DNA of 64,000 nt from Flavobacterium pectinovorum (lineage in GTDB: Bacteria; Bacteroidota; Bacteroidia; Flavobacteriales; Flavobacteriaceae), in the NCBI RefSeq assembly GCF_900142715.1, contig NZ_FRBX01000001.1, forward strand, positions 1,364,001 through 1,428,000, written 5' to 3'. This document shows positions 17,997-26,527 of the stretch, in pieces; the stretch's first letter is position 1; each line of letters begins with the position of its first letter. The translations under genes were made by a program, and so were the position numbers. The notes below the pieces were generated by a model. The model made no database searches and had not been told where the DNA came from. It was given only the letters and a program-made list of their open reading frames with translations.

Positions 17997-18896
17997 ATGA
18001 GAGCATTGGTTATTTCAGGTGGTGGCAGCAAAGGCGCATTTGCCGGCGGAGTTGCACAATATTTAATAGAAGAAAAAAATCACGAATATGATTTGTTTCT
18101 GGGAACTTCAACAGGAAGTTTGCTGATTCCGCATTTAGCCTTGGGGCATATTAAAAAAATTCACTCTGTTTATACCAATGTTACCATGTCAAGTATTTTT
18201 AATATTTGTCCGTTTGTGGTTAAAAACAAAGATGGAGTTGATATTGTAACAATAAACCACTTTAATGTTTTGCGTCAGTTTTTTAAAGGGAAAAGAACAT
18301 TTGGCGAAAGCAAAGGTTTAAGAAAATACATTAAGAATAATTTTAGCCTTACTGATTTTAATAAGCTGAAGAAACTGAATAATGATGTTATTATTACCGT
18401 AACCAATTTTACTAAAAACGAATCAGAATATAAATCTATAAAAGATTGTAGTTATGAAGAGTTTTGTGACTGGTCGTGGATTTCGAGTAATTATGTTCCG
18501 TTTATGAGTTTGGTTGAAAAGGACAATTGCGAATATGGTGATGGAGGATTTTCCAGTTTGGTTCCTATTCGTGAAGCCATTAACCGTGGAGCCACAGAAA
18601 TTGATGTAATTATTTTGGAAACTGAAGTGAATATGGATAAAATGGTTATTGGAAAAAACCCGTTTTCGTTAATGATTGATTTGTTCCGAATTGCCCTGGA
18701 TCAGGTGGAGAAACATGATATTGCTATAGGGAAACTTATGGCAAACAATAAAAATGTGAAACTTAACTTATATTATACTCCGACAAAACTTACAGATAAT
18801 GCGCTTATTTTTAATAAAGAAGTGATGAAGGAATGGTGGGAGCAAGGTTATGAATATGCTCAGAATAAGTCTGAGGTTATGAGTGATAATAGGTAA
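17997..18896 (+). CDS. Patatin-like phospholipase
   Basis: The start at 17997 gives MRALVISGGGSKGAFAGG, which places the oxyanion GGGSKG at the N-terminus as in other patatins. A frame starting 90 bases upstream would only translate an intergenic repeat. The 299-residue protein has the nucleophile elbow GTSTGS (36-41, Ser38) and the catalytic Asp in a DGGFSSLVP segment. These form the Ser-Asp dyad of lipid acyl hydrolases. It probably acts on phospholipids or acylglycerols in the cytoplasm or at the membrane; no signal peptide is seen. It is convergent with the DUF7935-like gene, with a perfect hairpin between them. Confidence 0.9.
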   Translation: MRALVISGGGSKGAFAGGVAQYLIEEKNHEYDLFLGTSTGSLLIPHLALGHIKKIHSVYTNVTMSSIFNICPFVVKNKDGVDIVTINHFNVLRQFFKGKRTFGESKGLRKYIKNNFSLTDFNKLKKLNNDVIITVTNFTKNESEYKSIKDCSYEEFCDWSWISSNYVPFMSLVEKDNCEYGDGGFSSLVPIREAINRGATEIDVIILETEVNMDKMVIGKNPFSLMIDLFRIALDQVEKHDIAIGKLMANNKNVKLNLYYTPTKLTDNALIFNKEVMKEWWEQGYEYAQNKSEVMSDNR

Positions 18897-18910
18897 TTTT
18901 AGATTGTTGA

Positions 18911-18950
18911 TTTTAGATTTTAGATTGCTAGGGTAATCTAAAATCTAAAA
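18911..18950. repeat. Perfect 16-bp hairpin of TTTTAGATT words
   Basis: TTTTAGATTTTAGATT (18911-18926) and AATCTAAAATCTAAAA (18935-18950) are exact reverse complements with an 8-base loop. They lie at the convergent end of the patatin gene and the following minus-strand gene. The same words recur around 6470-6486, in the gap upstream of the efflux permease. It is a likely bidirectional transcript-end signal, though it lacks a clear T-run. Confidence 0.7.
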
Positions 18951-18974
18951 TCTGAACTCTAAAATATTTTAATC

Positions 18975-19496
18975 CTACCAAAGTTCCGAAACCTCATTCT
19001 TAATATAACCCAAAGCAGCATTACTAGGAGATTGTTTCTCTAATAAATCATTCAAAATTACTTCACGTAATTTATCTGCGCTGTCAACACGGTCGCTCAT
19101 GGCAGCTTTACGAATAATTTGAATCGTTGAGTTTTTAGCTGTTGTGATAATTGTCCAACATTCATCAGACATGTAAATTTGCTGTGTTAAATTATGCTCG
19201 AATTCTTGTTCGATTTGGTCGATTACGAAGTTTTCATAATCGTGTTTTTCGTTTGAAATTGGCGCAACTCTAATCAATAATTTTGTTAGGTTGATACGCT
19301 CTAAATATAAAGTCATACGTTCGTAAGCCTGTAAACGTATTGGTAATGATTGTTTCTGATATTCTCTATTCAATAAAAAAGCACGTTTTTTATCGTTGTT
19401 TTTAATATGCAATTCAAAAAAACTGTAAGCTACAAATCCGGTAACAATGGCTGGTAAAGTATAACTGGCTAATTCTATAATTCTTGTAAAATCCAT
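18975..19496 (-). CDS. Conserved membrane-anchored protein (DUF7935-like)
   Basis: This 173-residue protein has one N-terminal membrane helix (about 8-28). A cytoplasmic helical region follows, with the strongly charged motif LPIRLQAYERMTLYLERI and a tail of SPSNAALGYIKNEVSELW. I recognise the pattern as a protein common in Flavobacteriia and tentatively link it to DUF7935. No function is known. It is divergent from the TauE/SafE permease; both have good promoter motifs in the shared 124-base gap. Confidence 0.7.
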   Translation of the reverse strand: MDFTRIIELASYTLPAIVTGFVAYSFFELHIKNNDKKRAFLLNREYQKQSLPIRLQAYERMTLYLERINLTKLLIRVAPISNEKHDYENFVIDQIEQEFEHNLTQQIYMSDECWTIITTAKNSTIQIIRKAAMSDRVDSADKLREVILNDLLEKQSPSNAALGYIKNEVSELW

Positions 19497-19512
19497 TTGA
19501 ATAATTTTTCAA

Positions 19513-19541
19513 CAAAAATATACTTTTTGAGGAGAAAACAA
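19513..19541 (-). promoter_or_regulatory. Candidate promoter of the DUF7935-like gene
   Basis: On the minus strand: TTG (19541-19539), an 18-base spacer, TATTTTTG (19520-19513), then 16 bases to the ATG at 19496. It fits the Bacteroidota consensus. Confidence 0.55.
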
Positions 19542-19553
19542 CATTATTTTTTA

Positions 19554-19584
19554 TTGTAATAAATGAAATGGAAACTTACTTTTG
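19554..19584 (+). promoter_or_regulatory. Candidate promoter of the TauE/SafE permease gene
   Basis: TTG (19554-19556), a 20-base spacer and TACTTTTG (19577-19584), 36 bases before the ATG at 19621. It fits TTG...TAnnTTTG. With the minus-strand motif at 19513-19541 it makes a compact divergent promoter region. Confidence 0.6.
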
Positions 19585-19620
19585 TGCACAATTCTTTAAA
19601 CTGACTGAAACCCAATATAA

Positions 19621-20388
19621 ATGGAATCATACATCATAATTTTGCTTTGTTTGGCGGCTTTTGCTGCAGGATTTATTGATGCCATTGTTGGCGGCGGCGG
19701 ATTGATTCAAACACCAATGGGCTTGATTTTATTGCCAAATTTGCCTGTTTCTACCGTTATTGGAACTTTAAAATTACCTGCTTTTACCGGAACTGCTTTT
19801 GCAGCTTTCCAATATTTGAAAAAAGTAGTGATTCAATGGAAATTACTTTTGATAATGATGTGTTTGGCGGTTCCATCTGCGTTTTTAGGTTCTACGATTT
19901 TGACAATGGTAAGCAATGATTTTATGAAACCACTGCTGCTTGTAGTTTTGTCGTTATTGTTTGTTTACACTTACGCAAAGAAAAATTTTGGTCAGCATGT
20001 TGAAAAAGACCATTCGGCAACAACTCAGATAATTTATGCAGTTGTAATTAGTGTAATTGTTGGTTTTTATGATGGTTTTATAGGTCCTGGAACGGGCAGT
20101 TTTTTTGTAGTTGCCTTTATCGCTTTATTGGGCTTTGATTTTTTGCATGCTTCTGCAAATGCCAAAATGGTAAATCTTGCCACTAATTTTGGTTCGATTT
20201 GCTTGTTTATGATAAAAGGAAAAATCATTTGGTCAATAGCAATTCCGATGGCAATTAGTAACGGACTAGGAGGATGGCTTGGTGCAAAACTGGCAATAAA
20301 TAAAGGAAATGGTTTTATTCGAATTTTCTTTTTAGTTGTGGTAATTGGGACTTTGATACGTTTTGCTTATGATGTGTTTTTTAAATAG
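19621..20388 (+). CDS. TauE/SafE (TSUP) family anion permease
   Basis: This 255-residue integral membrane protein has about eight hydrophobic segments. The TSUP motif GFIDAIVGGGGLIQTPMGLILLP lies at the start of the first half, and the paired motif GFYDGFIGPGTGSFFVVAF starts the second half, reflecting the internal duplication of the family. Members export or import sulfite, sulfoacetate or other organosulfur and organic anions across the inner membrane. Nothing around it points to a substrate. It has its own promoter motif and is followed by a 332-base repeat-filled gap. Confidence 0.9.
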   Translation: MESYIIILLCLAAFAAGFIDAIVGGGGLIQTPMGLILLPNLPVSTVIGTLKLPAFTGTAFAAFQYLKKVVIQWKLLLIMMCLAVPSAFLGSTILTMVSNDFMKPLLLVVLSLLFVYTYAKKNFGQHVEKDHSATTQIIYAVVISVIVGFYDGFIGPGTGSFFVVAFIALLGFDFLHASANAKMVNLATNFGSICLFMIKGKIIWSIAIPMAISNGLGGWLGAKLAINKGNGFIRIFFLVVVIGTLIRFAYDVFFK

Positions 20389-20394
20389 AGTTGC

Positions 20395-20457
20395 TAAGAT
20401 ACTAAGTTGCTAAGGTTCTAAGTTTTTAGCATGAATCTTAGAACTTTGGCAACTTAG
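20395..20457. repeat. Period-8 hairpin of TTGCTAAG words
   Basis: CTAAGTTGCTAAGGTTCTAAG-type words (20402-20422) pair with their near reverse complement at 20437-20457, with a 14-base loop. The left arm reads as GTTGCTAA, GATACTAA, GTTGCTAA, GGTTCTAA, exactly 8 bases per word. It starts 7 bases after the permease stop codon. Confidence 0.75.
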
Positions 20458-20499
20458 AGGATCAGCAAGCTTGTTTAAAAGAAGCGAAATGTTTGAACT

Positions 20500-20559
20500 T
20501 AGCCCCGATAGAGGCGGTATCCTCGAAGTGAAACGAAGAGATATAGCCGAAAGCGGGAA
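20500..20559 (+). repeat. Dispersed element, copy 1 (TAGCCCCGATAGA...GCGGGAA)
   Basis: The element opens with TAGCCCCGATAGAGGCGGTA, has a short central stem (TCGAAGTGAAACGA) and closes with AGATATAGCCGAAAGCGGGA. A second copy lies in the opposite orientation at 29671-29744, with both ends conserved and a different centre. It is GC-richer than the surrounding gap. It could be a REP-like mobile repeat or a structured RNA. Confidence 0.65.
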
Positions 20560-20634
20560 TGTTGCCTGAAAAAGAGCCCTTTGTTTTGCTTCGGACAATC
20601 TTTTATAATGACTTTATTCACTAATTCTAAAATA

Positions 20635-20672
20635 TCTTAGCAACTTAGAACCTTAGTACCTTAGTATCTTTC
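20635..20672 (+). repeat. Period-8 tandem array of CTTAG words
   Basis: The array reads CTTAGCAA, CTTAGAAC, CTTAGTAC, CTTAGTAT, CTT: four and a half 8-base words. It is the reverse-complement type of the array at 20395-20422, so the two flank the dispersed element on either side. Confidence 0.75.
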
Positions 20673-20720
20673 TTTTTACATCTATAATTGCTATTTTTGC
20701 ATTAAAAGGAGAAAAATTTC

Positions 20721-23057
20721 ATGCAAAAATATATTGACCAGCTCAACGAAGCGCAACGAGAACCCGTTTTAAAGAAAGATGGGCCAATGATTATTATTGC
20801 TGGTGCAGGATCTGGAAAAACCCGTGTTTTAACAATTAGAATTGCTTATTTGATGGCGCAGGGTGTTGATGCATTCAACATTTTATCACTTACTTTTACG
20901 AATAAAGCAGCCCGTGAAATGAAACACAGGATTTCGGATATTGTGGGTGCAACTGAGGCTAAGAACTTATGGATGGGAACTTTTCACTCGATTTTTGCCC
21001 GTATACTACGCTCAGAGTCAGATCATTTGGGTTATCCTTCCAATTTTACAATTTACGATTCACAGGATTCGGCGAGACTTATTTCTTCGATTATTAAGGA
21101 AATGCAGCTGGATCGTGATATTTATAAACCTAAACAGATTTTAGGCCGAATTTCGAGTTATAAAAACAGCTTAATTACTGTAAAAGCTTATTTTAATAAT
21201 CCTGAGCTTGTTGAAGCCGATGCAATGGCAAAAAGACCAAGATTGGGTGAGATTTATCAGCAATACGTAGAGCGCTGTTTTAAAGCCGGTGCAATGGATT
21301 TTGATGATTTATTATTGAAAACCAATGAATTGCTGACTCGTTTTCCGGAAGTTTTAGCGAAATATCAAAATCGTTTCCGTTATATTTTGGTTGATGAGTA
21401 CCAGGATACCAATCATTCTCAGTATTTGATTGTTAGGGCTTTATCAGATAAATTTCAGAATATTTGTGTGGTTGGAGATGATGCTCAGAGTATTTATGCT
21501 TTCCGCGGGGCGAACATTAATAATATCCTGAATTTTCAGAAGGATTATGAAGGTGTTGTAATGTTTCGTTTGGAGCAAAATTACCGTTCGACACGAAATA
21601 TTGTTGAAGCGGCAAACACTATCATGGAGCATAATAAAACCAAACTGGATAAAGTAGTTTGGACGGCGAATGATTTTGGAGCAAAAATTAAAGTTCATCG
21701 TAGTTTGACCGATGCCGAGGAAGGGCGTTTTGTAGCGAGTACCATTTTTGAACAGAAAATGCAAAATCAGCTTCATAACGGAGCTTTTGCAATTTTGTAT
21801 CGTACTAATGCTCAGTCGCGTGCGATGGAAGATGCTTTAAGAAAACGTGATATTCCGTATAGAATTTATGGCGGGTTGTCTTTTTATCAACGTAAAGAAA
21901 TCAAGGATGTTTTGTGCTATCTGCGTTTGATAATTAATCCGAAAGATGAAGAAGCGTTGATTCGTGTGATCAATTATCCGGCGCGTGGAATTGGAGACAC
22001 AACTGTTGAAAAACTAACTATTGCTGCCAATCATTACAAACGTTCGATTTGGGAAGTAATGGTGAATATTGATAAAATTGATTTGAAACTCAATTCCGGA
22101 ACAAAAAATAAATTGAATGATTTTGTGACGATGATTCAGAGTTTTCAGGTAATCAATGAAAATCAGGATGCTTTTTATATTACAGATCACGTGGCTAAAA
22201 AAACAGGTCTGGTACAGGAATTAAAGAAAGATGCTACGCCGGAAGGAATGGCAAAAATTCAGAATATCGAAGAACTTTTAAATGGTATAAAAGATTTTAC
22301 TGAAGGACAAAGAGAAATTGACGGAGCAAGAGGAGCACTTTCTGAATTTATGGAAGATGTGGCACTTGCTACTGATTTAGATAAAGATACAAGTGACGAG
22401 GATCGTGTTGCGTTAATGACAATTCACCTTGCAAAGGGACTTGAATTTCCGCATGTATTTGTAGTGGGTATGGAAGAAGATTTGTTTCCGAGTGCGATGA
22501 GTATGAGTACAAGAAGTGAATTGGAAGAAGAACGTCGTTTGTTTTATGTAGCTTTGACCCGTGCAGAGCATCAGGCGTATTTAACTTACGCACAATCTCG
22601 TTATCGTTGGGGAAAACTGACAGACAGCGAACCGTCTCGTTTTATTGAAGAAATTGATCCGCAATATTTAGAATACTTAACGCCTGCAGAAAGTAATTAC
22701 CGTTATAAACCAATGATTGACGGTGATATTTTTGGTGATGTTGATAAATCAAAATTACGATTGGCAAAACCGGTTGGAGGAACTCCGCCTAAACACATTA
22801 CGGATAACGAGCCAAAACCGGATTTGAATATTCGAAAACTAAAACCTGTTGCTGGAAATGCGCCAACTTCTTCTGGTGCAAATTTATTCGACAGTAAATT
22901 AACGGTTGGAAATGTTGTTATGCATGAACGTTTTGGAAAAGGTGAAGTTGTTAATCTTGAAGGTGTTGGAGCTGATAAAAAAGCTGAAATAAAATTTGAG
23001 GTTGGCGGAATTAAAAAGCTATTGCTGCGATTTGCAAAGTTGGATGTTATAGGGTAA
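20721..23057 (+). CDS. UvrD/PcrA-type ATP-dependent DNA helicase
   Basis: This 778-residue superfamily 1A helicase unwinds DNA 3' to 5' in nucleotide excision repair and in removing proteins from DNA. It has Walker A AGAGSGKTR (Lys33), motif Ia LTFTNKAAREMKHRI, the DEYQDTN Walker B, VGDDAQSIYAFRGA, the QNYRS motif IV, and MTIHLAKGLEFPHVFVVG with a late YVALTRA. The C-terminal 70 residues include the PcrA-like module VMHERFGKGEVVNLEG, which contacts RNA polymerase in PcrA. The length fits PcrA/UvrD. AAAAGGAG just upstream of the ATG resembles a ribosome site, uncommon in this phylum. Confidence 0.95.
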   Translation: MQKYIDQLNEAQREPVLKKDGPMIIIAGAGSGKTRVLTIRIAYLMAQGVDAFNILSLTFTNKAAREMKHRISDIVGATEAKNLWMGTFHSIFARILRSESDHLGYPSNFTIYDSQDSARLISSIIKEMQLDRDIYKPKQILGRISSYKNSLITVKAYFNNPELVEADAMAKRPRLGEIYQQYVERCFKAGAMDFDDLLLKTNELLTRFPEVLAKYQNRFRYILVDEYQDTNHSQYLIVRALSDKFQNICVVGDDAQSIYAFRGANINNILNFQKDYEGVVMFRLEQNYRSTRNIVEAANTIMEHNKTKLDKVVWTANDFGAKIKVHRSLTDAEEGRFVASTIFEQKMQNQLHNGAFAILYRTNAQSRAMEDALRKRDIPYRIYGGLSFYQRKEIKDVLCYLRLIINPKDEEALIRVINYPARGIGDTTVEKLTIAANHYKRSIWEVMVNIDKIDLKLNSGTKNKLNDFVTMIQSFQVINENQDAFYITDHVAKKTGLVQELKKDATPEGMAKIQNIEELLNGIKDFTEGQREIDGARGALSEFMEDVALATDLDKDTSDEDRVALMTIHLAKGLEFPHVFVVGMEEDLFPSAMSMSTRSELEEERRLFYVALTRAEHQAYLTYAQSRYRWGKLTDSEPSRFIEEIDPQYLEYLTPAESNYRYKPMIDGDIFGDVDKSKLRLAKPVGGTPPKHITDNEPKPDLNIRKLKPVAGNAPTSSGANLFDSKLTVGNVVMHERFGKGEVVNLEGVGADKKAEIKFEVGGIKKLLLRFAKLDVIG

Positions 23058-23060
23058 AAA

Positions 23061-23245
23061 AAGTTTCAAGTTTCAAGTTTCAGGTTGCTTGACTTTGAAC
23101 ATAAATTTAACCGCAAAGTTCGCAAAGATTTACGCAAATAAATTAAGCTGTGTTTTACTTTAAAGTTCACAAAGCTTTGTGTGCTTTGCATAAATCTTTG
23201 CGAACTTTGCGGTTAAACGGACTTGGATAAACTTGAACCTGAAAC
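23061..23245. repeat. Nested inverted repeats between the uvrD-like gene and tsaC
   Basis: Three nested levels are visible. Outer: GTTTCAGGTT (23077-23086) with AACCTGAAAC (23236-23245). Middle: a perfect 27-bp pair, 23106-23132 with 23191-23217, built of CGCAAAGTT/CGCAAAGATT words. Inner: the perfect palindrome CACAAAGCTTTGTG (23168-23181). The left outer arm also contains three GTTTCAA repeats. The whole 222-base gap is therefore potential stem structure. Confidence 0.8.
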
Positions 23246-23279
23246 CAGAAACAAAATTAAATTTTAAACAAAATTAAAA

Positions 23280-23900
23280 ATGGCCGAATTTATAAAAATA
23301 TATCCCGATAAACCTAGTGAAGCTGCAATTGCAAAAGTTGTAAAAGTGCTTAAAAATGGAGGTTTGGTAATTTATCCAACAGATACTGTTTACGGTTTGG
23401 GCTGCGATATTACCAATTCTCGTGCTTTGGAGAAAATCGCAAAAATTAAAGGAGTGAAGTTAGAAAAAGCAAATTTTTCATTCATTTGTCATGACTTGAG
23501 TAATTTATCAGATTATGTGCGTCAGATTGATACTTCTACTTTTAAAATTCTAAAAAGAGCTTTGCCTGGACCTTATACATTTATTTTACCCGGTAATAAT
23601 AATTTACCAAAAGAATTTAAAAAGAAAACTACTGTTGGTATTCGTGTTCCTGATAATAATATTGCTTTGGAAATTGTTCGCCAATTAGGAAATCCAATTG
23701 TTTCGACTTCTATTCGTGATGAAGATGATGTAATTGAATACACAACAGATCCTGAGTTAATTTTTGAGAAGTGGCAAAATCTGGTTGATATGGTAATTGA
23801 TGGTGGTTATGGGGATAATGTTGGTTCGACAATTATAGATTTATCCGAACATGAACCGGTTATTGTAAGAGAAGGGAAGGGCGATATCGATATTTTGTAA
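23280..23900 (+). CDS. tsaC: L-threonylcarbamoyladenylate synthase (TsaC/Sua5/YwlC)
   Basis: This enzyme makes threonylcarbamoyl-AMP from threonine, bicarbonate and ATP, the first step of the t6A modification at position 37 of ANN-decoding tRNAs. The 206-residue protein has the YrdC-fold motifs GGLVIYPTDTVYGLGCDITN and, later, TVGIRVPDNNIALEIVRQLGNPIVSTS. It lacks the C-terminal Sua5 extension, so it is the short TsaC/YwlC-like form. The partner TsaE is also in this window (37954-38361). The upstream gap is filled by nested inverted repeats, so it is probably expressed separately from the helicase. Confidence 0.93.
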   Translation: MAEFIKIYPDKPSEAAIAKVVKVLKNGGLVIYPTDTVYGLGCDITNSRALEKIAKIKGVKLEKANFSFICHDLSNLSDYVRQIDTSTFKILKRALPGPYTFILPGNNNLPKEFKKKTTVGIRVPDNNIALEIVRQLGNPIVSTSIRDEDDVIEYTTDPELIFEKWQNLVDMVIDGGYGDNVGSTIIDLSEHEPVIVREGKGDIDIL

Positions 23901-24038
23901 AAAAATACTGAAATAGTATAATTATTTAAAATATTTAACTAATTTTAGGATAGTTAAAATTTAGTTAGTTAATTTAAAAATAATGCTATTCTTAATTAAT
24001 ATTTAATTGGTTATTAAAAAAAGTTAAGAGTAAAATAA

Positions 24039-24065
24039 AAGCAGGTCAATTGACCTGCTTTTTGT
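24039..24065. terminator. Bidirectional terminator between tsaC and the OmpA-like gene
   Basis: AAGCAGGTCAATTGACCTGCTT (palindrome 24039-24060) is a perfect self-complementary stem. T-runs follow on the plus strand and A-runs precede it, as expected for a Rho-independent terminator serving both convergent genes. Confidence 0.85.
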
Positions 24066-24090
24066 ATATTCTATAAAATGAAAAGCCAGA

Positions 24091-24924
24091 TTATTTAGCT
24101 TGTTTTTTCATTTCTTTTTCAATCATATCGTAGAATTGATCGATTTTTGGCATAACAACAATACGAGTTCTTCTGTTACGTGCTTTGTTTTCAGGAGTAT
24201 CGTTTGCAACTAATGGAATGTATGAACTTCTACCAGCAGCAATTAATTTTGCAGGGTTAACACCAAGGTCATTTGTTAATACACGAACGATAGAAGTAGA
24301 ACGTTTAACACTTAAATCCCAGTTGTCTAACAAAACACCGTTGCTTTTGTAAGGAACATTATCTGTGTGACCTTCAACCATACATTCAAAATCAGGTTTG
24401 TCGTTTACAACTTTTGCAACTTTAGCCAAAACGCCTTTTGCTGCATCAGTTACGTCATAACTTCCACTTTTAAATAACAATTTATCAGCGATAGAGATGA
24501 ATACAACTCCTTTTTCAACATTGATTTCGATATCCGGATCGTTGATTCCAACTGCACCTTTTAAACTTGTAACTAATGCTAAAGTTACACTGTCTTTTTT
24601 AGTAAGCGCATCTTGAAGTCTAGAGATTTTTAAATCTTTTTCTTTTAAGCTTTCTAAAGATTTTTCAAGGTTTTCAGCACCTTTTGTAGTTAAAACTGTT
24701 AAATCTTTTGAGCTGTTAATTAAGTCTTGATTGTGTGCTTTATAACTTTCAGCTGTTGCTGCTAATCCTGCTTTTTCTTCTAGACAAGAATTTAATTTAA
24801 CTGTGCAAGAGTTTAATAAATCTTGTGTCTCTTTTTGTTTAGCTTCAAGCGCCGCATATTCCTTTTTCGATACACACGAAGTTAAGGCCATTAATACTGA
24901 TAGTGCGATAACTATTTTTCTCAT
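24091..24924 (-). CDS. OmpA family peptidoglycan-binding lipoprotein
   Basis: This 277-residue protein has a lipoprotein signal peptide ending LTSC (Cys17). A coiled coil follows (about 22-115, heavy in Lys, Glu, Leu and Ser), then a C-terminal OmpA/MotB-type domain at about 140-265. That domain has VEGHTDNVPY, NWDLSVKRS and the NRRTRIVV motif whose Asp and Arg grip diaminopimelate in peptidoglycan. It anchors the outer membrane to the cell wall. A MotB role is not supported because there is no transmembrane proton-channel helix. A TAAATTTG -7-like box lies 29 bases upstream. Confidence 0.88.
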   Translation of the reverse strand: MRKIVIALSVLMALTSCVSKKEYAALEAKQKETQDLLNSCTVKLNSCLEEKAGLAATAESYKAHNQDLINSSKDLTVLTTKGAENLEKSLESLKEKDLKISRLQDALTKKDSVTLALVTSLKGAVGINDPDIEINVEKGVVFISIADKLLFKSGSYDVTDAAKGVLAKVAKVVNDKPDFECMVEGHTDNVPYKSNGVLLDNWDLSVKRSTSIVRVLTNDLGVNPAKLIAAGRSSYIPLVANDTPENKARNRRTRIVVMPKIDQFYDMIEKEMKKQAK

Positions 24925-24958
24925 AGGTATTATATTTAATTAAACGTTGATTACAAAT

Positions 24959-25978
24959 TTAGTTTTTAATATTTTGATTACTGTTAAAGATTTCCTTAAA
25001 TACAGTCAATTTCTTAATGTAATACAAGTAAACGATACTTTTTACGGTATAGTATTGCTGTATCTGAAAATCTTTTCGCTCGCGTAAATATTTTAAAGAT
25101 ATACAATAAAATGAAAAATGCGCTTTTAAAATAGCAAAAGTATGTTTAAATTTTCCTTGCGTAAGAAAACGGATGCCAGCAATACCATCCAAAATCATTC
25201 GGAAGAAAATTACAAAAAATAAACCTTTTTTAGGTAAATTTTTGACTAACATCAATAATGAATTTCTGAAATTCAAAAATGTTTTTTTAGGATTCCCTTG
25301 TTGTAGTGTTGCGCCTCCAACATGATAAACAACAGATTGTGAATTGTATTTGATTATATGGCCTTCATTTGCAGCACGCCAGCATAAATCAATTTCTTCC
25401 TGATGTGCAAAAAAAGTTTCATCAAATCCTTTTAATTCGTCATAGACCTCTTTTCGAATAAAAAAACAAGCCCCGGATGCCCAGAATAACTCGCAATTAT
25501 CATCGTATTGACCGTTGTCTTTCTCTAGTGTATCAAAAATTCTTCCGCGACAAAATGGAAAACCATATTTGTCTATAAAACCACCTGCTGCACCGGCATA
25601 TTCAAAATATTCCTTGTTTTTAAAATCCAGGATTTTAGGCTGAATGATTGCGGTTTGTTTTTCAGAATCAAAGGTATCAATAATAGGTTTTAGCCAATTT
25701 TCTGTTACTTCAATATCAGAATTAACTAAGGCATAAATTTCTGCATTTACCTCTTTCAGGGCATCATTGTAGCCTTTTGCAAAACCGTGATTACCGCTAT
25801 TTTTTATGATTTTTATTGTTGGAAAATTTTGCCTGACAAAATCTATCGAATTATCTGTAGAAGCATTATCTGCAACATATATAGTGGCTTCCTCTGAAAA
25901 TTGAATTATTGAAGGTAAAAATTGTTCCAACAATTTTACTCCGTTCCAATTTAAAATGACAACAGCTATTTTATCCAA
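24959..25978 (-). CDS. Family 2 glycosyltransferase (rhamnosyltransferase-like)
   Basis: This 339-residue enzyme begins with the GT-A nucleotide-sugar fold VVILNWNGVKLLEQFL and has the metal-binding NSDIEV (DxD equivalent) near residue 90. A catalytic region ED/HQEEIDLCWR lies at about 190-205 (FFAHQEEIDLCWRA). The last third is hydrophobic and basic, suggesting membrane association. It resembles GT2 enzymes that add sugars to cell-surface polysaccharides or lipid-linked intermediates. The donor and acceptor are unknown. It is on the same strand as the OmpA-like gene and the HsdR_N-like gene, which flank it within about 35 and 17 bases. Confidence 0.88.
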   Translation of the reverse strand: MDKIAVVILNWNGVKLLEQFLPSIIQFSEEATIYVADNASTDNSIDFVRQNFPTIKIIKNSGNHGFAKGYNDALKEVNAEIYALVNSDIEVTENWLKPIIDTFDSEKQTAIIQPKILDFKNKEYFEYAGAAGGFIDKYGFPFCRGRIFDTLEKDNGQYDDNCELFWASGACFFIRKEVYDELKGFDETFFAHQEEIDLCWRAANEGHIIKYNSQSVVYHVGGATLQQGNPKKTFLNFRNSLLMLVKNLPKKGLFFVIFFRMILDGIAGIRFLTQGKFKHTFAILKAHFSFYCISLKYLRERKDFQIQQYYTVKSIVYLYYIKKLTVFKEIFNSNQNIKN

Positions 25979-25994
25979 AAGTATTTTTTATTAT

Positions 25995-26447
25995 TTAGTA
26001 AATTTCTTTATAATCCGGTAAAGATTTTAAAAACTCATATTTTTCGTTTTCAAAATCCATCTGACAGTAATAATGAGTCAGACCATTTGTGACTTTCAAA
26101 AATCGTGCCTGCATTGTCATATTATAACGGGCAATTTGATCAAAAGTTGCTTGTGATATTTTTACCTCTGGAGCTTTGCACTCTACCAATATATGTATAG
26201 AACCATCAGAATTAAAAACTACAATATCATATCTTTTTCGTAATCCGTTTATTGTCAAAACTTTCTCTACGTTTATGAGTGATTTTGGGTATTTTTTTTC
26301 ATTCATTAAATAATGAACAACATGTTGGCGAACCCATTCTTCTGGAGTAAGAATGATAAATTTTTTCCTGATTTCATCAAAAATAGACACTTTATTTTCG
26401 CTATTTTTGAATCGGAAAGTATATGAAGGAAAATTTAGCTTTAACAT
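25995..26447 (-). CDS. Stand-alone HsdR_N-type (PD-(D/E)xK) nuclease domain protein
   Basis: I use the ATG at 26447 (150 residues), because MLKLNFPSYTFRFK is the likely start and the longer frame adds only an unrelated hydrophobic stretch. The protein matches the N-terminal domain of type I restriction HsdR subunits. TPEEWVRQHVVHYLMNEKKYP precedes the nuclease core, with Asp74 in KRYDIVV and ECK (Glu89, Lys91), the PD-(D/E)xK catalytic triad. No helicase, specificity or methylase genes are near. The domain alone could be a DNA or RNA nuclease. It is divergent from holA and upstream of the glycosyltransferase. Confidence 0.75.
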   Translation of the reverse strand: MLKLNFPSYTFRFKNSENKVSIFDEIRKKFIILTPEEWVRQHVVHYLMNEKKYPKSLINVEKVLTINGLRKRYDIVVFNSDGSIHILVECKAPEVKISQATFDQIARYNMTMQARFLKVTNGLTHYYCQMDFENEKYEFLKSLPDYKEIY

Positions 26448-26527
26448 AAAGCAAAAATATAAAATAAGTTTAAAGATTATGGTTTTCAATCTGAAATCTG
26501 AAGTCTAAAATCTGCAATCAAAATTAA

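Larger units (their letters stand above)
20389..20720. other. Repeat-filled gap between the permease and uvrD-like gene
   Basis: These 332 bases hold no gene. In order they contain a period-8 hairpin (20395-20457), the AGCCCCGATAGA element (20500-20559), a second period-8 array (20635-20672) and a TATTTTTG box (20692-20699), 21 bases before the uvrD-like ATG. Confidence 0.75.

Noticed and set aside
20389..20720. Considered as an insertion sequence remnant
   Set aside because: No transposase frame, no terminal inverted repeats with target duplications visible; only short repeats.
25995..26447. Part of a full type I restriction-modification system
   Set aside because: No hsdM, hsdS or HsdR motor sequence anywhere in the window.
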